Shown here piece by piece: positions 26,987 through 34,848 of a stretch of 64,000 bases of DNA. Under the pieces are notes generated by a model. It saw only the letters and a program-made list of their open reading frames with translations, had not been told where the DNA came from and searched no databases. Location: NCBI RefSeq assembly GCF_000014945.1, contig NC_008553.1, forward strand, positions 124,001-188,000. The letters run 5' to 3'. The translations under genes were made by a program, and so were the position numbers. The DNA comes from Methanothrix thermoacetophila PT. GTDB lineage: Archaea > Halobacteriota > Methanosarcinia > Methanotrichales > Methanotrichaceae. Each line of letters begins with the position of its first letter. Position 1 is the first letter of the stretch.

Positions 26987-27717
26987 TCGAGTCTGTGAGC
27001 CTGCATCTCGTCAGGGGTCTTCCTGTTATCAATAAAGGCGACAGCCTGGCGGATCTGATCCAGTCGAGATTCGAGCTCCTCGATGGAGATCTGATCTGCA
27101 TCGCCAGCACCGTCGTCTCAAAATCCGAGGGCAGGGTCAGGGAGCTGAGCTCTTACACTCCATGTGAGAGGGCTTTAGCGATAGCAAAGAATCTCGGAAA
27201 GGATCCCAGGTTCGTTCAGGCGGTTCTCGAGGAGTCCTCTGAGATCCTCCTGGACCGCCCGTTTCTCCTGGTCGTCACCAGGTTCGGCCACGTCTGCGTA
27301 AACGCGGGCATAGACCAGTCGAACGTGCCTCCAGGGAAAATACTGCTCCTTCCGGAGAACCCATCGCTGAGCGCTGAGATGATTCGGAGAGAGCTGAACA
27401 GGGATTGCCCGGTCATAATAACAGATACGTGCGGCAGACCGTTCAGGTTCGGCGTCACCGGCGTGGCGATCGGCTGGTCCGGACTCTCCCCCATCAGGGA
27501 CTGGAGAGAGGCCACTGATATTCATGGGAGGAAGCTCGAGATAACCCTGGAGGCTGTCGCAGACGAGATCGCTGGGATGGCGAACCTCCTGATGGGAGAG
27601 GCAGGAGATTCAACACCCGCAGTCGTCGTCCGCGGCCTGCCGCGATTCGATGGCGGAGGCAGCATGTTCATGCCCGAGGAGCAGGATGTGATACGGGCCA
27701 TTCTCTCAAGCAAATGA
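26983..27717 (+). CDS. cofE: Coenzyme F420-0:L-glutamate ligase
   Basis: 244 residues. CofE adds gamma-linked glutamates to F420-0 with GTP. Visible blocks include [31 protein letters not shown], and [22 protein letters not shown], which hold the metal and nucleotide ligands typical of the family. It overlaps the oxidoreductase gene by 4 bp although its role is in cofactor synthesis. cofC lies 227 bp further on. Confidence 0.95.
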   Translation: MIESVSLHLVRGLPVINKGDSLADLIQSRFELLDGDLICIASTVVSKSEGRVRELSSYTPCERALAIAKNLGKDPRFVQAVLEESSEILLDRPFLLVVTRFGHVCVNAGIDQSNVPPGKILLLPENPSLSAEMIRRELNRDCPVIITDTCGRPFRFGVTGVAIGWSGLSPIRDWREATDIHGRKLEITLEAVADEIAGMANLLMGEAGDSTPAVVVRGLPRFDGGGSMFMPEEQDVIRAILSSK

Positions 27718-27727
27718 CCTACGATCC

Positions 27728-27764
27728 GGCCTGAAGCTCGGAGTTTGCGCCCCGCCACCTCTAT
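27728..27764. repeat. IS-end-like motif (copy b)
   Basis: CCTGAAGCTCGGAGTTTGCGC followed by a CCCGCC stretch resembles the motif found at 58619, 59416 and 60266. It begins about 10 bp after the stop of cofE. Confidence 0.4.
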
Positions 27765-27871
27765 CAATAACAACCCGCCAAGGGAGGGTACATGCGCCGT
27801 GAATTCCTCCATCCCACATTTCTTCGACGCCGCCTATTCAATAACAACCCGCCAGGGGAGGGTACATGCGC
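27764..27871 (+). repeat. Two 34-bp direct repeats upstream of cofC
   Basis: Bases 27764-27797 and 27838-27871 match at 33 of 34 positions; the period is 74 bp. Both contain AACCCGCC and GGGAGGGTACATGCGC. Similarity extends a few bases further on the left (GCC.CCT). They may be regulatory sites or a local duplication. Confidence 0.7.
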
Positions 27872-27915
27872 AGGCTTATGTTGCTGGAGCTGGAGGATCT
27901 GTGCGTGACGCAAAT

Positions 27916-27925
27916 CATTTATTTC
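27916..27925 (+). promoter_or_regulatory. TATA box of cofC
   Basis: CATTTATTTC lies about 25 nt before GTG 27945, implying a leaderless mRNA that begins with GTG. Confidence 0.45.
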
Positions 27926-27944
27926 AATCATCTGAGATCAGCGT

Positions 27945-28610
27945 GTGCTCAGACCAGTGCACTGCGTGGTGCCATTCAAGTCGAGCGGGTGCAAGACACG
28001 GCTCTCCTCTGCGCTCTCCGGTGAGCAGAGATGGCAGCTGGCGGTGGCGATGCTGAGGGATGTGCTCAGGACACTGAGGTCGATCGGGATGGTGACCGTC
28101 CTGGCCCGCCCCGGGATGCGTGAAGATATCATTGCAGATCTCGATGCCACCCTGAGGTTCTCCGAGCTGGAGCTCGGTGATGCTTTGAACGGATTCATCG
28201 ATGAGAATACAGCAGCAGGATGGCCTGCGGACATTCTCATTGTCATGGCAGATCTTCCCCTGATCAGGGAGGAGGATGTCCTCGAAATGATCCGTACTCC
28301 GGGCGGCGTCGTCCTGGCTCCTGGTCGTGGTGGCGGGACCAACATGATCCTGATAAGGGACAGTAGGTTCAGAACCAGATACAAAGGCCTAAGCTTTGCG
28401 AAGCATAAAAGAGAGGCTGAAGAGCTGGGGATCGAGGCGGGATACTGCTACTCATACAGGGCGGGATGTGACATAGACGAGCCCGGGGATCTGATCGAGA
28501 TACTGCTGCACACCAACGGCGAGTCGAGGGCGCTGCTGGAGAGGTTCGGGTTACGCATATTGGAGAGCGACGGGAGGGGGAGGCTGGATCAGACTCAGTC
28601 TAATGAGTAG
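27945..28610 (+). CDS. cofC: 2-phospho-L-lactate guanylyltransferase
   Basis: 221 residues with a GTG start. It activates 2-phospho-L-lactate with GTP for F420 synthesis. VVPFKSSGCKTRLSSAL is the nucleotide-binding start, ILIVMADLPLI the metal-binding Asp strand, and GGGTNMILI and DIDEPGDL complete the CofC pattern. The TATA box 25 nt upstream supports the start. It follows cofE after the direct-repeat spacer. Confidence 0.92.
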   Translation: MLRPVHCVVPFKSSGCKTRLSSALSGEQRWQLAVAMLRDVLRTLRSIGMVTVLARPGMREDIIADLDATLRFSELELGDALNGFIDENTAAGWPADILIVMADLPLIREEDVLEMIRTPGGVVLAPGRGGGTNMILIRDSRFRTRYKGLSFAKHKREAEELGIEAGYCYSYRAGCDIDEPGDLIEILLHTNGESRALLERFGLRILESDGRGRLDQTQSNE

Positions 28611-28658
28611 AGCCTGTGAGGTTTGGAGGTGTCCCCTGATCCCCAGCCGGAGGATGCC

Positions 28659-29024
28659 GATGCATCATGGATTCGATGCTGCCTGGAGTCAGGAGATCTG
28701 TGGAGGTCAGGGTGCAGTCGGAAGCGGAGGGCACGTCGACATTCACTGCAGAGATGAGTTATGTGCTCACTGCTGCGTCCTGTGATCGCTCTTTGAGCGC
28801 ATCAGCGATGTCTTTTATGATATCCCTCGTATCATCCATTCTCGCAACGATCGAGATCCCATCATCAGCAAGATATCTGAAATGGAGACCCCACATCCCG
28901 GCAGCCTCTCTTGCTCCGAGCGCGAGATCTGCCTTTCCCTGAAGCACCGCCAGCGCCGCGCCTGTGTGCGTCCTGACCTCCACAGATCTCCTGACTCCAG
29001 GCAGCATCGAATCCATGATGCATC
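28659..29024. repeat. 53-bp perfect inverted copy of a moeA segment
   Basis: Bases 28659-28711 are an exact inverted copy of 28972-29024 inside moeA (53 of 53). The outer copy lies beyond the moeA stop and, on the plus strand, still reads MDSMLPGVRRSVEVR. The arms are 260 bp apart. This is a recent inverted partial duplication. Confidence 0.85.
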
Positions 29025-30519
29025 CGACTCCAGAATCTCTCCCCCACGCTGCGAATGCTGCACCATCTGAATTCAAAAGAAGATCCGGATTCCTGGAGAT
29101 GAGCCCGAGCTCCCTTCTGTAGGATGCGACGACTCTGAGATCCTCCGGCAGCTCCTGTGTGGCGGTGATGCACGCGATATCCGCCAGACCATCCTGGAGA
29201 TCTGTTAACGCTCTCATGGATCCCCTTACAAGGTACCTGAATCTGAGATTCATGCGATCCAGAGCAGCCTCCAGAACAGGGCAGCTCTCACCGCTAATGA
29301 TGAGATCGAGATCATCGCCGGAAAGCGGATGCACGTCAAAAACCTCCCCTGCATGCAGGTACTCCCTATCCGCGGGGACGTCTATGATGCCATCCGATGC
29401 TCCAAGTGTTGTGACTGCGCCGCTCCCTCTGTCGAAAGGATACGCCTTACCTCTGTGAATGATAACAGGAAGCATCTGCCTCCTCGATTCTGATCTGAAC
29501 GGCCTGGCGAGTGTTGCTTTTAAGGAGAAGTGGTGCGATCTCAGGCCCAGCGAGCGATGTACCAGTGGAGATACGAGCTGCCAGAAAACTGTCAGCGCGC
29601 TCGTCGGGTACCCCGGCAAACCGATCACATGCTTTCCTCCCACCCTGCCAAAGAGTGTGGGCTTGCCAGGCTTCAGGTTTATCCCGTGAAATACCAGCTC
29701 TCCCAGATCGCTCACGACCCTGTACAGCATATCGCCACGGCCTGCAGATGTCGATCCGCTCAGAATCATCATATCGCAATCGATCAGAGCGGTGGCGATC
29801 GACTCTGAGAGCGCATCGTAGCTGTCCGGAAATACGCCGTAAACCACAGGCTCTGCTCCAATCTGTGAGAGCGCTGATGAGATCGTGTATGTGTTCACAT
29901 CGTAGATCTTGCACGGCATCAGATGCTCATCAGGCGATTGGATCTCATTTCCTGTCGATGCCACTCCCACCCTCAGTGATCTGATTTTCACCCTGCTCAT
30001 GCCGAGTGCCGCTAGCATGCCTATCTCCCGCGGGCCGAGATGTGTGCCAGCGCTCAGCACCCTCTCTCCCAAAGAGAGATCAGCGCCCCTTCTCTGGACG
30101 TTCTCATATGGATGCACCGGCCGTCTTATCATAACATAACCATCAGCTGCATCCGCATACTCTACCATCACGACGGCATCAGCACCCTCAGGCATCGCAG
30201 ATCCAGTCGAGACCTCGACAGCCTCGCCGGGGCCTGCAGATGCATCGGGAATACTGCCAGCTGAGACCGATCCCACGATCCTGAGCCTGACGGGCGATGA
30301 TTCAGATGCGATGATGCAGTCCTCGGATCTCACAGCATACCCATCCATGGCAGCTCGATCGAAGTGTGGGACATCGATCTCCGCGATAACATTCTCGGCA
30401 AGGACCCGGCCGAGCGCGCTCTCGAGATTGACGATTCTCACTCTGGGCCTGGGAGCATCCCCAAGCGCGAGCTCAATCGCCTTATCCAGGCTTATGAGTC
30501 TGTGGAACTCCTTATGCAC
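28759..30519 (-). CDS. moeA: Molybdopterin molybdenumtransferase MoeA with C-terminal PBP-like domain
   Basis: 586 residues. The first 400 are MoeA: FDRAAMDGYAVR, PEGADAVVMVEYA, GVASTGNEI, ILSGSTSAGRGDMLY and VIGLPGYPTSALTVFWQLV. It inserts molybdate or tungstate into the pterin cofactor. Residues 410-586 resemble a periplasmic-binding-protein-type (LysR-effector-like) domain, an addition common in archaeal MoeA that may sense the oxyanion. An inverted copy of 53 bp of this gene lies beyond its 3' end. It starts 4 bp downstream of aroC on the same strand. Confidence 0.93.
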   Translation of the reverse strand: MHKEFHRLISLDKAIELALGDAPRPRVRIVNLESALGRVLAENVIAEIDVPHFDRAAMDGYAVRSEDCIIASESSPVRLRIVGSVSAGSIPDASAGPGEAVEVSTGSAMPEGADAVVMVEYADAADGYVMIRRPVHPYENVQRRGADLSLGERVLSAGTHLGPREIGMLAALGMSRVKIRSLRVGVASTGNEIQSPDEHLMPCKIYDVNTYTISSALSQIGAEPVVYGVFPDSYDALSESIATALIDCDMMILSGSTSAGRGDMLYRVVSDLGELVFHGINLKPGKPTLFGRVGGKHVIGLPGYPTSALTVFWQLVSPLVHRSLGLRSHHFSLKATLARPFRSESRRQMLPVIIHRGKAYPFDRGSGAVTTLGASDGIIDVPADREYLHAGEVFDVHPLSGDDLDLIISGESCPVLEAALDRMNLRFRYLVRGSMRALTDLQDGLADIACITATQELPEDLRVVASYRRELGLISRNPDLLLNSDGAAFAAWGRDSGVGCIMDSMLPGVRRSVEVRTHTGAALAVLQGKADLALGAREAAGMWGLHFRYLADDGISIVARMDDTRDIIKDIADALKERSQDAAVST

Positions 30520-30523
30520 AGGA

Positions 30524-31645
30524 TCACCTCAGCCTAGCAGATCTCTGGCGGAGGATATGGTCAGCAAGAACCAGCGCAACCATCGCCTCTGCTACAGGCA
30601 CGATTCTCGGGGGGATTGAAGGATCGTGCCGCCCCCTGACAGAAATATCCACCGACTCTCCTGACACCATATCCACAGTTCTCTGGGACCTGGCGATGGA
30701 GGGGGTGGGCTTCACTGCCATCCTGCACAAAATCGGAGCGCCTGTCGATATGCCGCCGAGTATTCCGCCAGCGTTGTTCCTCTCGAATGATATCCTGCCG
30801 TTCTCATAAAATAGAGGGTCGTTCATCTCGCTTCCTCTGAGCCGGGCGCTCTCGAATCCTGCACCTATCTCGACTGCCTTCACCGCGCCTATGCTCATAA
30901 GGGCCTTTGCGAGATCGGCATCCAGCTTGTCGAAAACAGGCTCGCCAAGTCCTGGAGGTACGCCTATGGCAATAACCTCCACCACCCCGCCTATGCTATC
31001 GCCATCGGATCTCACCGAATCCAGCAGCGAGAGCATTCTGGATGACGCAGCTGCATCCGGACATCTAATGGGACTCGATTCCGCTCTCTCTCTGATATCC
31101 AGAAGCTCCTCACGCTCTATGCTGCCTCTCGAGGTCCATCTTGGCAGAGACGCACTGATTCCGCCGAGCTCGCTGACGTATCCTGCGATCTCCACGCCGA
31201 ACTCTGAAAGGAGCTTCCTCGCCACGGCCCCGGCCGCGACCCTGCCCACAGTCTCTCTCGCAGATGCCCTTCCGCCGCCGCGGTGGTCCCTGATCCCGTA
31301 CTTCACATGATATGTGTAATCTGCATGCCCCGGCCGCGGGGTGTGGCGTATGGAATCGTAGTGCGAGCTTCTCGCGTCCCTGTTCCACACCAGCATCGAT
31401 ATCGGTGTGCCTGTTGTGATCCCCTCAAAAATACCACTGAGGATCTCTACACTGTCTGCCTCATGCCGTTCCGTTGTGGCCGTGCTCTGCCCTGGGCGCC
31501 TTCTGTCGAGCTCTCTCTGCACGTCCATTTCGCTGAGCTCGATTCCTGCGGGACAGCCATCAACCACCACGCCGATCGCTCTGCCATGCGATTCGCCCCA
31601 GGTCGTCACCCTGAAGAGAGTTCCGAATGTGCTCCCGCTCATCAT
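30524..31645 (-). CDS. aroC: Chorismate synthase
   Basis: 373 residues. AroC converts EPSP to chorismate with reduced FMN, the last shared step of aromatic amino acid synthesis. [22 protein letters not shown] is the N-terminal signature (shown in parts), [26 protein letters not shown] the second, and the C-terminal [19 protein letters not shown] the third. GGAG precedes the two adjacent ATGs; 31642 has the better spacing. It overlaps the 3' end of the RNase H gene. Confidence 0.96.
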
Positions 31646-32070
31646 CCACTCCTTTGTCCTCTCCTGTAGATCTCGTACGCGTGTTTGGAGAGGGCATCTG
31701 CCTCAGCATTCTCCTCTCTTGGCACCCAGACGAACTCGTGTTCGATTCCCTCAAGCATGCTCTTTATAATCGGAACATATCGCTTTGATGTGTGCGATCT
31801 AACCCTCCACTCGCCGCTCATCTGCTTTATGACGAGATTGGAATCGCCCTTGAACACCACCCTCTCCCCAGGGGCGTTCTTCTGTATCCAGCGAATCGCA
31901 GCGAGCAGGGCCTCGTACTCTGCCACGTTGTTCGTCATGCCACTGCCCTCGCCCACAACCCCCCATCCTCTGTGAAGCAGCTCACCGTTGCGGTAGACGA
32001 GATAACCGTATGCTGCCACTCCGCCTGGATTTTTTGGACTGCAGAGGCCGTCGAAGAATACCGTGATCAT
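31642..32070 (-). CDS. RNase H type I
   Basis: 142 residues. Domain start [13 protein letters not shown] has the first catalytic Asp, [10 protein letters not shown] the Glu, and [15 protein letters not shown] the second Asp; [13 protein letters not shown] has the last. It degrades RNA in RNA-DNA hybrids. Start ATG 32070 was chosen for GGAG upstream and because it gives the ATGA overlap with the flavoprotein gene. Confidence 0.9.
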
Positions 32071-32654
32071 TCGCTGCTCCAGCATCCGCCCTTCTTTTTG
32101 AGATCCAGCAGATCGCAGAGCTTGCTCGCGGTTGCCTCGACCGTTGAGATGCCGACGTCGTCGTTCTCAGCGGGCCTGACCGCGATCCCGCCGAAGTGGC
32201 TGTTATCGCCCACCACTATCATCCCGTGGATGTGCATCCATGCATGTATCGCCTCTATCGTCTTCTCCTGGCCGCCGTTCCTCGATCCGCCGACGGCTAT
32301 TGCGCATCCGGCCTTGTCTCTGAGCCTGAAGCCCTGCCGGCGCAGGGGCAGTGTGCGATCGAAGATCGCCTTGAGCTGCGCTGTGACGGATCCGAAGTAC
32401 ACAGGAGATGCGACCACGATCCCATCCGCATTCTGGAGCAGCTCGTAGATCTTAACCATGTCATCATCGATCGGGCATGGCTTGCCCTTGCTACACTCAC
32501 CGCAATCCGTGCAGAACCCGACTCTGAGCCGGGAACACAGCACACTCTCTGTTCTGTATCCCCTCTCCGAGGCCACCCTCAGCGCCCTCTGGAGGAGGTA
32601 CTCGGTGTTCCTTCCGCTCTTCGGGCTTCCCGATATCCCAAGCACCATCGCCAT
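32067..32654 (-). CDS. Iron-sulfur flavoprotein / NADPH-dependent FMN reductase family
   Basis: 195 residues. VLGISGSPKSGRN is the FMN-binding start. CTDCGECSKGKPC gives four Cys spaced like the compact cluster motif of archaeal iron-sulfur flavoproteins (Isf), which accept electrons from ferredoxin and reduce O2 or peroxide. VVASPVYFGSVTAQLKAIFDR is the second FMN loop. ATG 32654 is preferred because GAGGTGAT precedes it. A TnpB relic with its 3' hairpin ends 18 bp upstream, so IS-derived DNA forms part of its promoter region. Confidence 0.85.
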   Translation of the reverse strand: MAMVLGISGSPKSGRNTEYLLQRALRVASERGYRTESVLCSRLRVGFCTDCGECSKGKPCPIDDDMVKIYELLQNADGIVVASPVYFGSVTAQLKAIFDRTLPLRRQGFRLRDKAGCAIAVGGSRNGGQEKTIEAIHAWMHIHGMIVVGDNSHFGGIAVRPAENDDVGISTVEATASKLCDLLDLKKKGGCWSSE

Positions 32655-32671
32655 CGTATCACCTCTGTGAA

Positions 32672-33040
32672 CTACCCTACCCTGAAGGGTAGGGCTTCCC
32701 ACTTCATCGCCAAAACTTGCATCACAGATATATGATGTAAAGGTTTTGACTCTATGGGCACTATGGGCTGTTCCATCCCTGCAATGAGTATGTTCATGGA
32801 AGCATTGTAGTCTCTATCGCATGAGAACCCACAATAAGGGCACTCATGAAATCTGTCCGATAACTCTTTCCTCACAATGCAAGCAAGCAAAACACCTTTG
32901 TGTAGTGTTCCTTGGATCTACCTTGATCAGCTTTCGACCAGCACTTTCAGACTTGTACGAAAGCATGAATATGAACTTAGACCAGGATGCATCATGGATG
33001 TTTCGATGTGTGCCTTTGTTGTAACCCTTCTCCACCTGAG
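32672..33040 (-). pseudogene. tnpB: Truncated, frameshifted TnpB (IS200/IS605 type)
   Basis: Only the last third of a TnpB is left. Residues HDASWSKFIFMLSYKSESAGRK and VDPRNTTQRCFACLHCEE read in one frame, and CPYCGFSCDRDYNASMNIL and the end EALPFRVG in another, with a frameshift near 32870. The zinc ribbon and the last RuvC Asp (in DRDYN) are present; the N-terminal and first catalytic regions are gone. The final codons also form the 3' hairpin CCCTACCCTTCAGGGTAGGG. It cannot make a working protein. Confidence 0.8.
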
Positions 33041-33371
33041 ACTCTACATGAGACTCTACATACTGCATCGGAACTAAATTGTTATCGTTGAGCATGTCAG
33101 AAGCAGGGAGGGCTTCGCTCTCATCCGAAGACTTCCCGCTGCGCCCTCTCCTCTCCCAAGAGAATGCGCATGCAGGCCACCTACTCTGGCATGAATAACC
33201 AGAGCTTGTGTCCCCCCGCTGTCCCTTATAAATACAGTTGGTATATATATTTTCCAGCACACAGGCGGAGCGCACACATATCTTTCATGTGGAGAAAGCT
33301 CCTGACACCCATGCGATCGCATTATGCATTTGAACGCAGACAGTAAACGCCTGATAAACTTCAATTTGATG
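33041..33371. other. Intergenic relic DNA downstream of TnpB fragment
   Basis: About 330 bp without a gene. CCGAAGACTTCCCGCTGCGC (about 33125-33144) resembles the presumed IS left-end motif seen elsewhere, which would mark the other end of the deleted element. A+T-rich stretches near 33240-33260 (TATATATATT) may be promoter remnants. Confidence 0.35.
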
Positions 33372-33460
33372 GTGTCCCGTATAATAGGGATTAGGTGTTT
33401 CCCACCTGCAGAAGGCGTAAGCTCCGGACTCCTGGCCTCGGCTCTTATCCGGATAGGTCC
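33372..33460 (+). repeat. 82-bp element, copy 2 (divergent)
   Basis: Begins GTGTCCCGTATAATAGGGATTAGG and ends CGGCTCTTATCCGGATAGG. Its ends still match the family, but the core has diverged. It lies in the intergenic region 40 bp before the 3' end of the YkgJ-type gene. Confidence 0.5.
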
Positions 33461-33498
33461 ACCCCTGGGCTCAGCCATTTGACCCAATGTTCCTGGTT

Positions 33499-34101
33499 TC
33501 ATCCATCAGGTTCGCTTATGCCTAGCGGAACACGGTGAGCCCCCTCTCCATCGTGAACTACGCACACGCCTGTCGGTTTCTCCGGTCGATCTGCGACAAC
33601 AAATTTGGAGAACCTCGATCTCGCCTCCCTCTCCTCCATTATCTCTGAGATGAGGCGTCTCTTCAGATCCTCAGCGATGCGCAGCGCCTCATCGTAATCC
33701 ATTTCCAGCCCCAGACCTCTGCACTCTGATACACGGAGCACATCGCCATCAAGATAGAAAGGATAAGTCCTGCAGATATCCGGGCGTACGGGATATATCC
33801 TGCAAGATCCTGATGTAGCATCATAGTACGCGCATCCATTCTCAGAGCGCCTCAGCATCCACTCGAGTGTGTGGAAGTCCCCATCCACATCCCAGACACC
33901 GGTCTTCGGTGGCTCGACCACCTCCAGCCAGGTCAGGTTCGTGTAAGAGATTATCCTTCTCACCTCTGATGGGAAGACCAGGACCTCGGCATCCGGCCCC
34001 CTGCAGCAATCTCCACAGCGCCGACACCTGAAGCCTATCGCCTTTATCCTCTCCGCCAGGGCCTCAACCGATATATCTCTGGCCCCCTCCAGATCGATCA
34101 T
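33499..34101 (-). CDS. YkgJ-family cysteine-cluster protein, long form
   Basis: 200 residues. CRRCGDCCRGP near residue 26 and the later CAYYDATSGSCRIYPVRPDICRTYPF give the YkgJ/UPF0153 cluster with the typical CRxYPxRPxxCRxxPF motif. It may bind a metal or Fe-S centre. The C-terminal 80 residues are charged and helical. It overlaps guaA by 4 bp (ATGA). Confidence 0.85.
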   Translation of the reverse strand: MIDLEGARDISVEALAERIKAIGFRCRRCGDCCRGPDAEVLVFPSEVRRIISYTNLTWLEVVEPPKTGVWDVDGDFHTLEWMLRRSENGCAYYDATSGSCRIYPVRPDICRTYPFYLDGDVLRVSECRGLGLEMDYDEALRIAEDLKRRLISEIMEEREARSRFSKFVVADRPEKPTGVCVVHDGEGAHRVPLGISEPDG

Positions 34102-34643
34102 CTCCTGCAGATCTCCAGGAAGTTATCGAAGACCTCCTCCCCGTACTCTGTATGGGCAACCTCCGGATGCCACTGAACGCCATAAAGCGGCCTGCTCTCG
34201 TGACATATGGCCTCTATATCGCAGATTGACGAGCGCGCGATGACTCTGAACTCAGGAGGGCAGATGGTCACCTGATCCGCATGCGATGCCCATGCCATGA
34301 ATCTGTGTGGCACTCCTCTCAGAATACCATCCTCTTCCAGGACCTCGATCTCGACGCTCGCATACCCGCCGACCTTGCCGGGCTCGACTTTACCCCCGAA
34401 AGTCACGGCCATTATCTGCAGTCCAAGACATATGCCCAGAACGGGAATATCCAGCGTTCTCAGATATTCTGAGCACCTTCCCGACCTATCCATCGACGGC
34501 CCACCGCCGAGAATCAGACCATCCGCGACGATATCCTCAACAGGCGTCTCGTTTGAGATCATCCTGGCCTCAACCCTGTCTTTTATGCTCCTGTATATCA
34601 GATGATTGAACTGGCCGTAGTTGTTGACCACGAGTATCTTCAT
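34098..34643 (-). CDS. guaA: GMP synthase, glutamine amidotransferase subunit
   Basis: 181 residues, the stand-alone archaeal GATase subunit (GuaAA). The nucleophile is C72 in LGICLGLQIMA; the His and Glu lie in YGVQWHPEVAHT. It supplies ammonia from glutamine to the separate ATP-PPase subunit, which is not in this window. It overlaps the YkgJ-type gene. Confidence 0.94.
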   Translation of the reverse strand: MKILVVNNYGQFNHLIYRSIKDRVEARMISNETPVEDIVADGLILGGGPSMDRSGRCSEYLRTLDIPVLGICLGLQIMAVTFGGKVEPGKVGGYASVEIEVLEEDGILRGVPHRFMAWASHADQVTICPPEFRVIARSSICDIEAICHESRPLYGVQWHPEVAHTEYGEEVFDNFLEICRR

Positions 34644-34690
34644 CCGAGCTCCAATCTGAGGTTTTGAAGATAACCTTTGTGCTAGAGGGG

Positions 34691-34772
34691 CTGTCCGAAT
34701 AAGAGCTGAATTCAGAAATCAGTAGCTTGTTGCTTTTGTATGTCGTAGGTACTTAATCATTGTTCGGACAGA
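34691..34772 (-). repeat. 82-bp element, copy 3 (best conserved ends)
   Basis: Begins CTGTCCGAATAAGAGC and ends ATTGTTCGGACAG, so the terminal CTGTCCGAA is perfectly inverted. Read on the minus strand it aligns along its length with the copies at 12.3 and 56.7 kb, including CATACAAAAGCA and TCTGAATTCAGCTCTTATTC. It lies between guaA and gpmI. Confidence 0.8.
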
Positions 34773-34848
34773 GTAGTGCCAGACATCTCATCATGCCCGG
34801 ATTTCGCCCGCAACCACTAAAAAGCCTGAGGATAACCCGGCTGGCATC

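Noticed and set aside
27764-27871. CRISPR-like pair of repeats
   Set aside because: Only two units of 34 bp with one 40-bp spacer, not palindromic, and no cas genes in the window.
28603-28942. Short plus-strand frames repeating MoeA-like words
   Set aside because: They arise from the inverted moeA copy and from antisense reading; no start or Shine-Dalgarno.
33074-33502. A 142-codon minus-strand frame beyond the TnpB relic
   Set aside because: Runs through a copy of the 82-bp element and decayed IS sequence; no conserved pattern.
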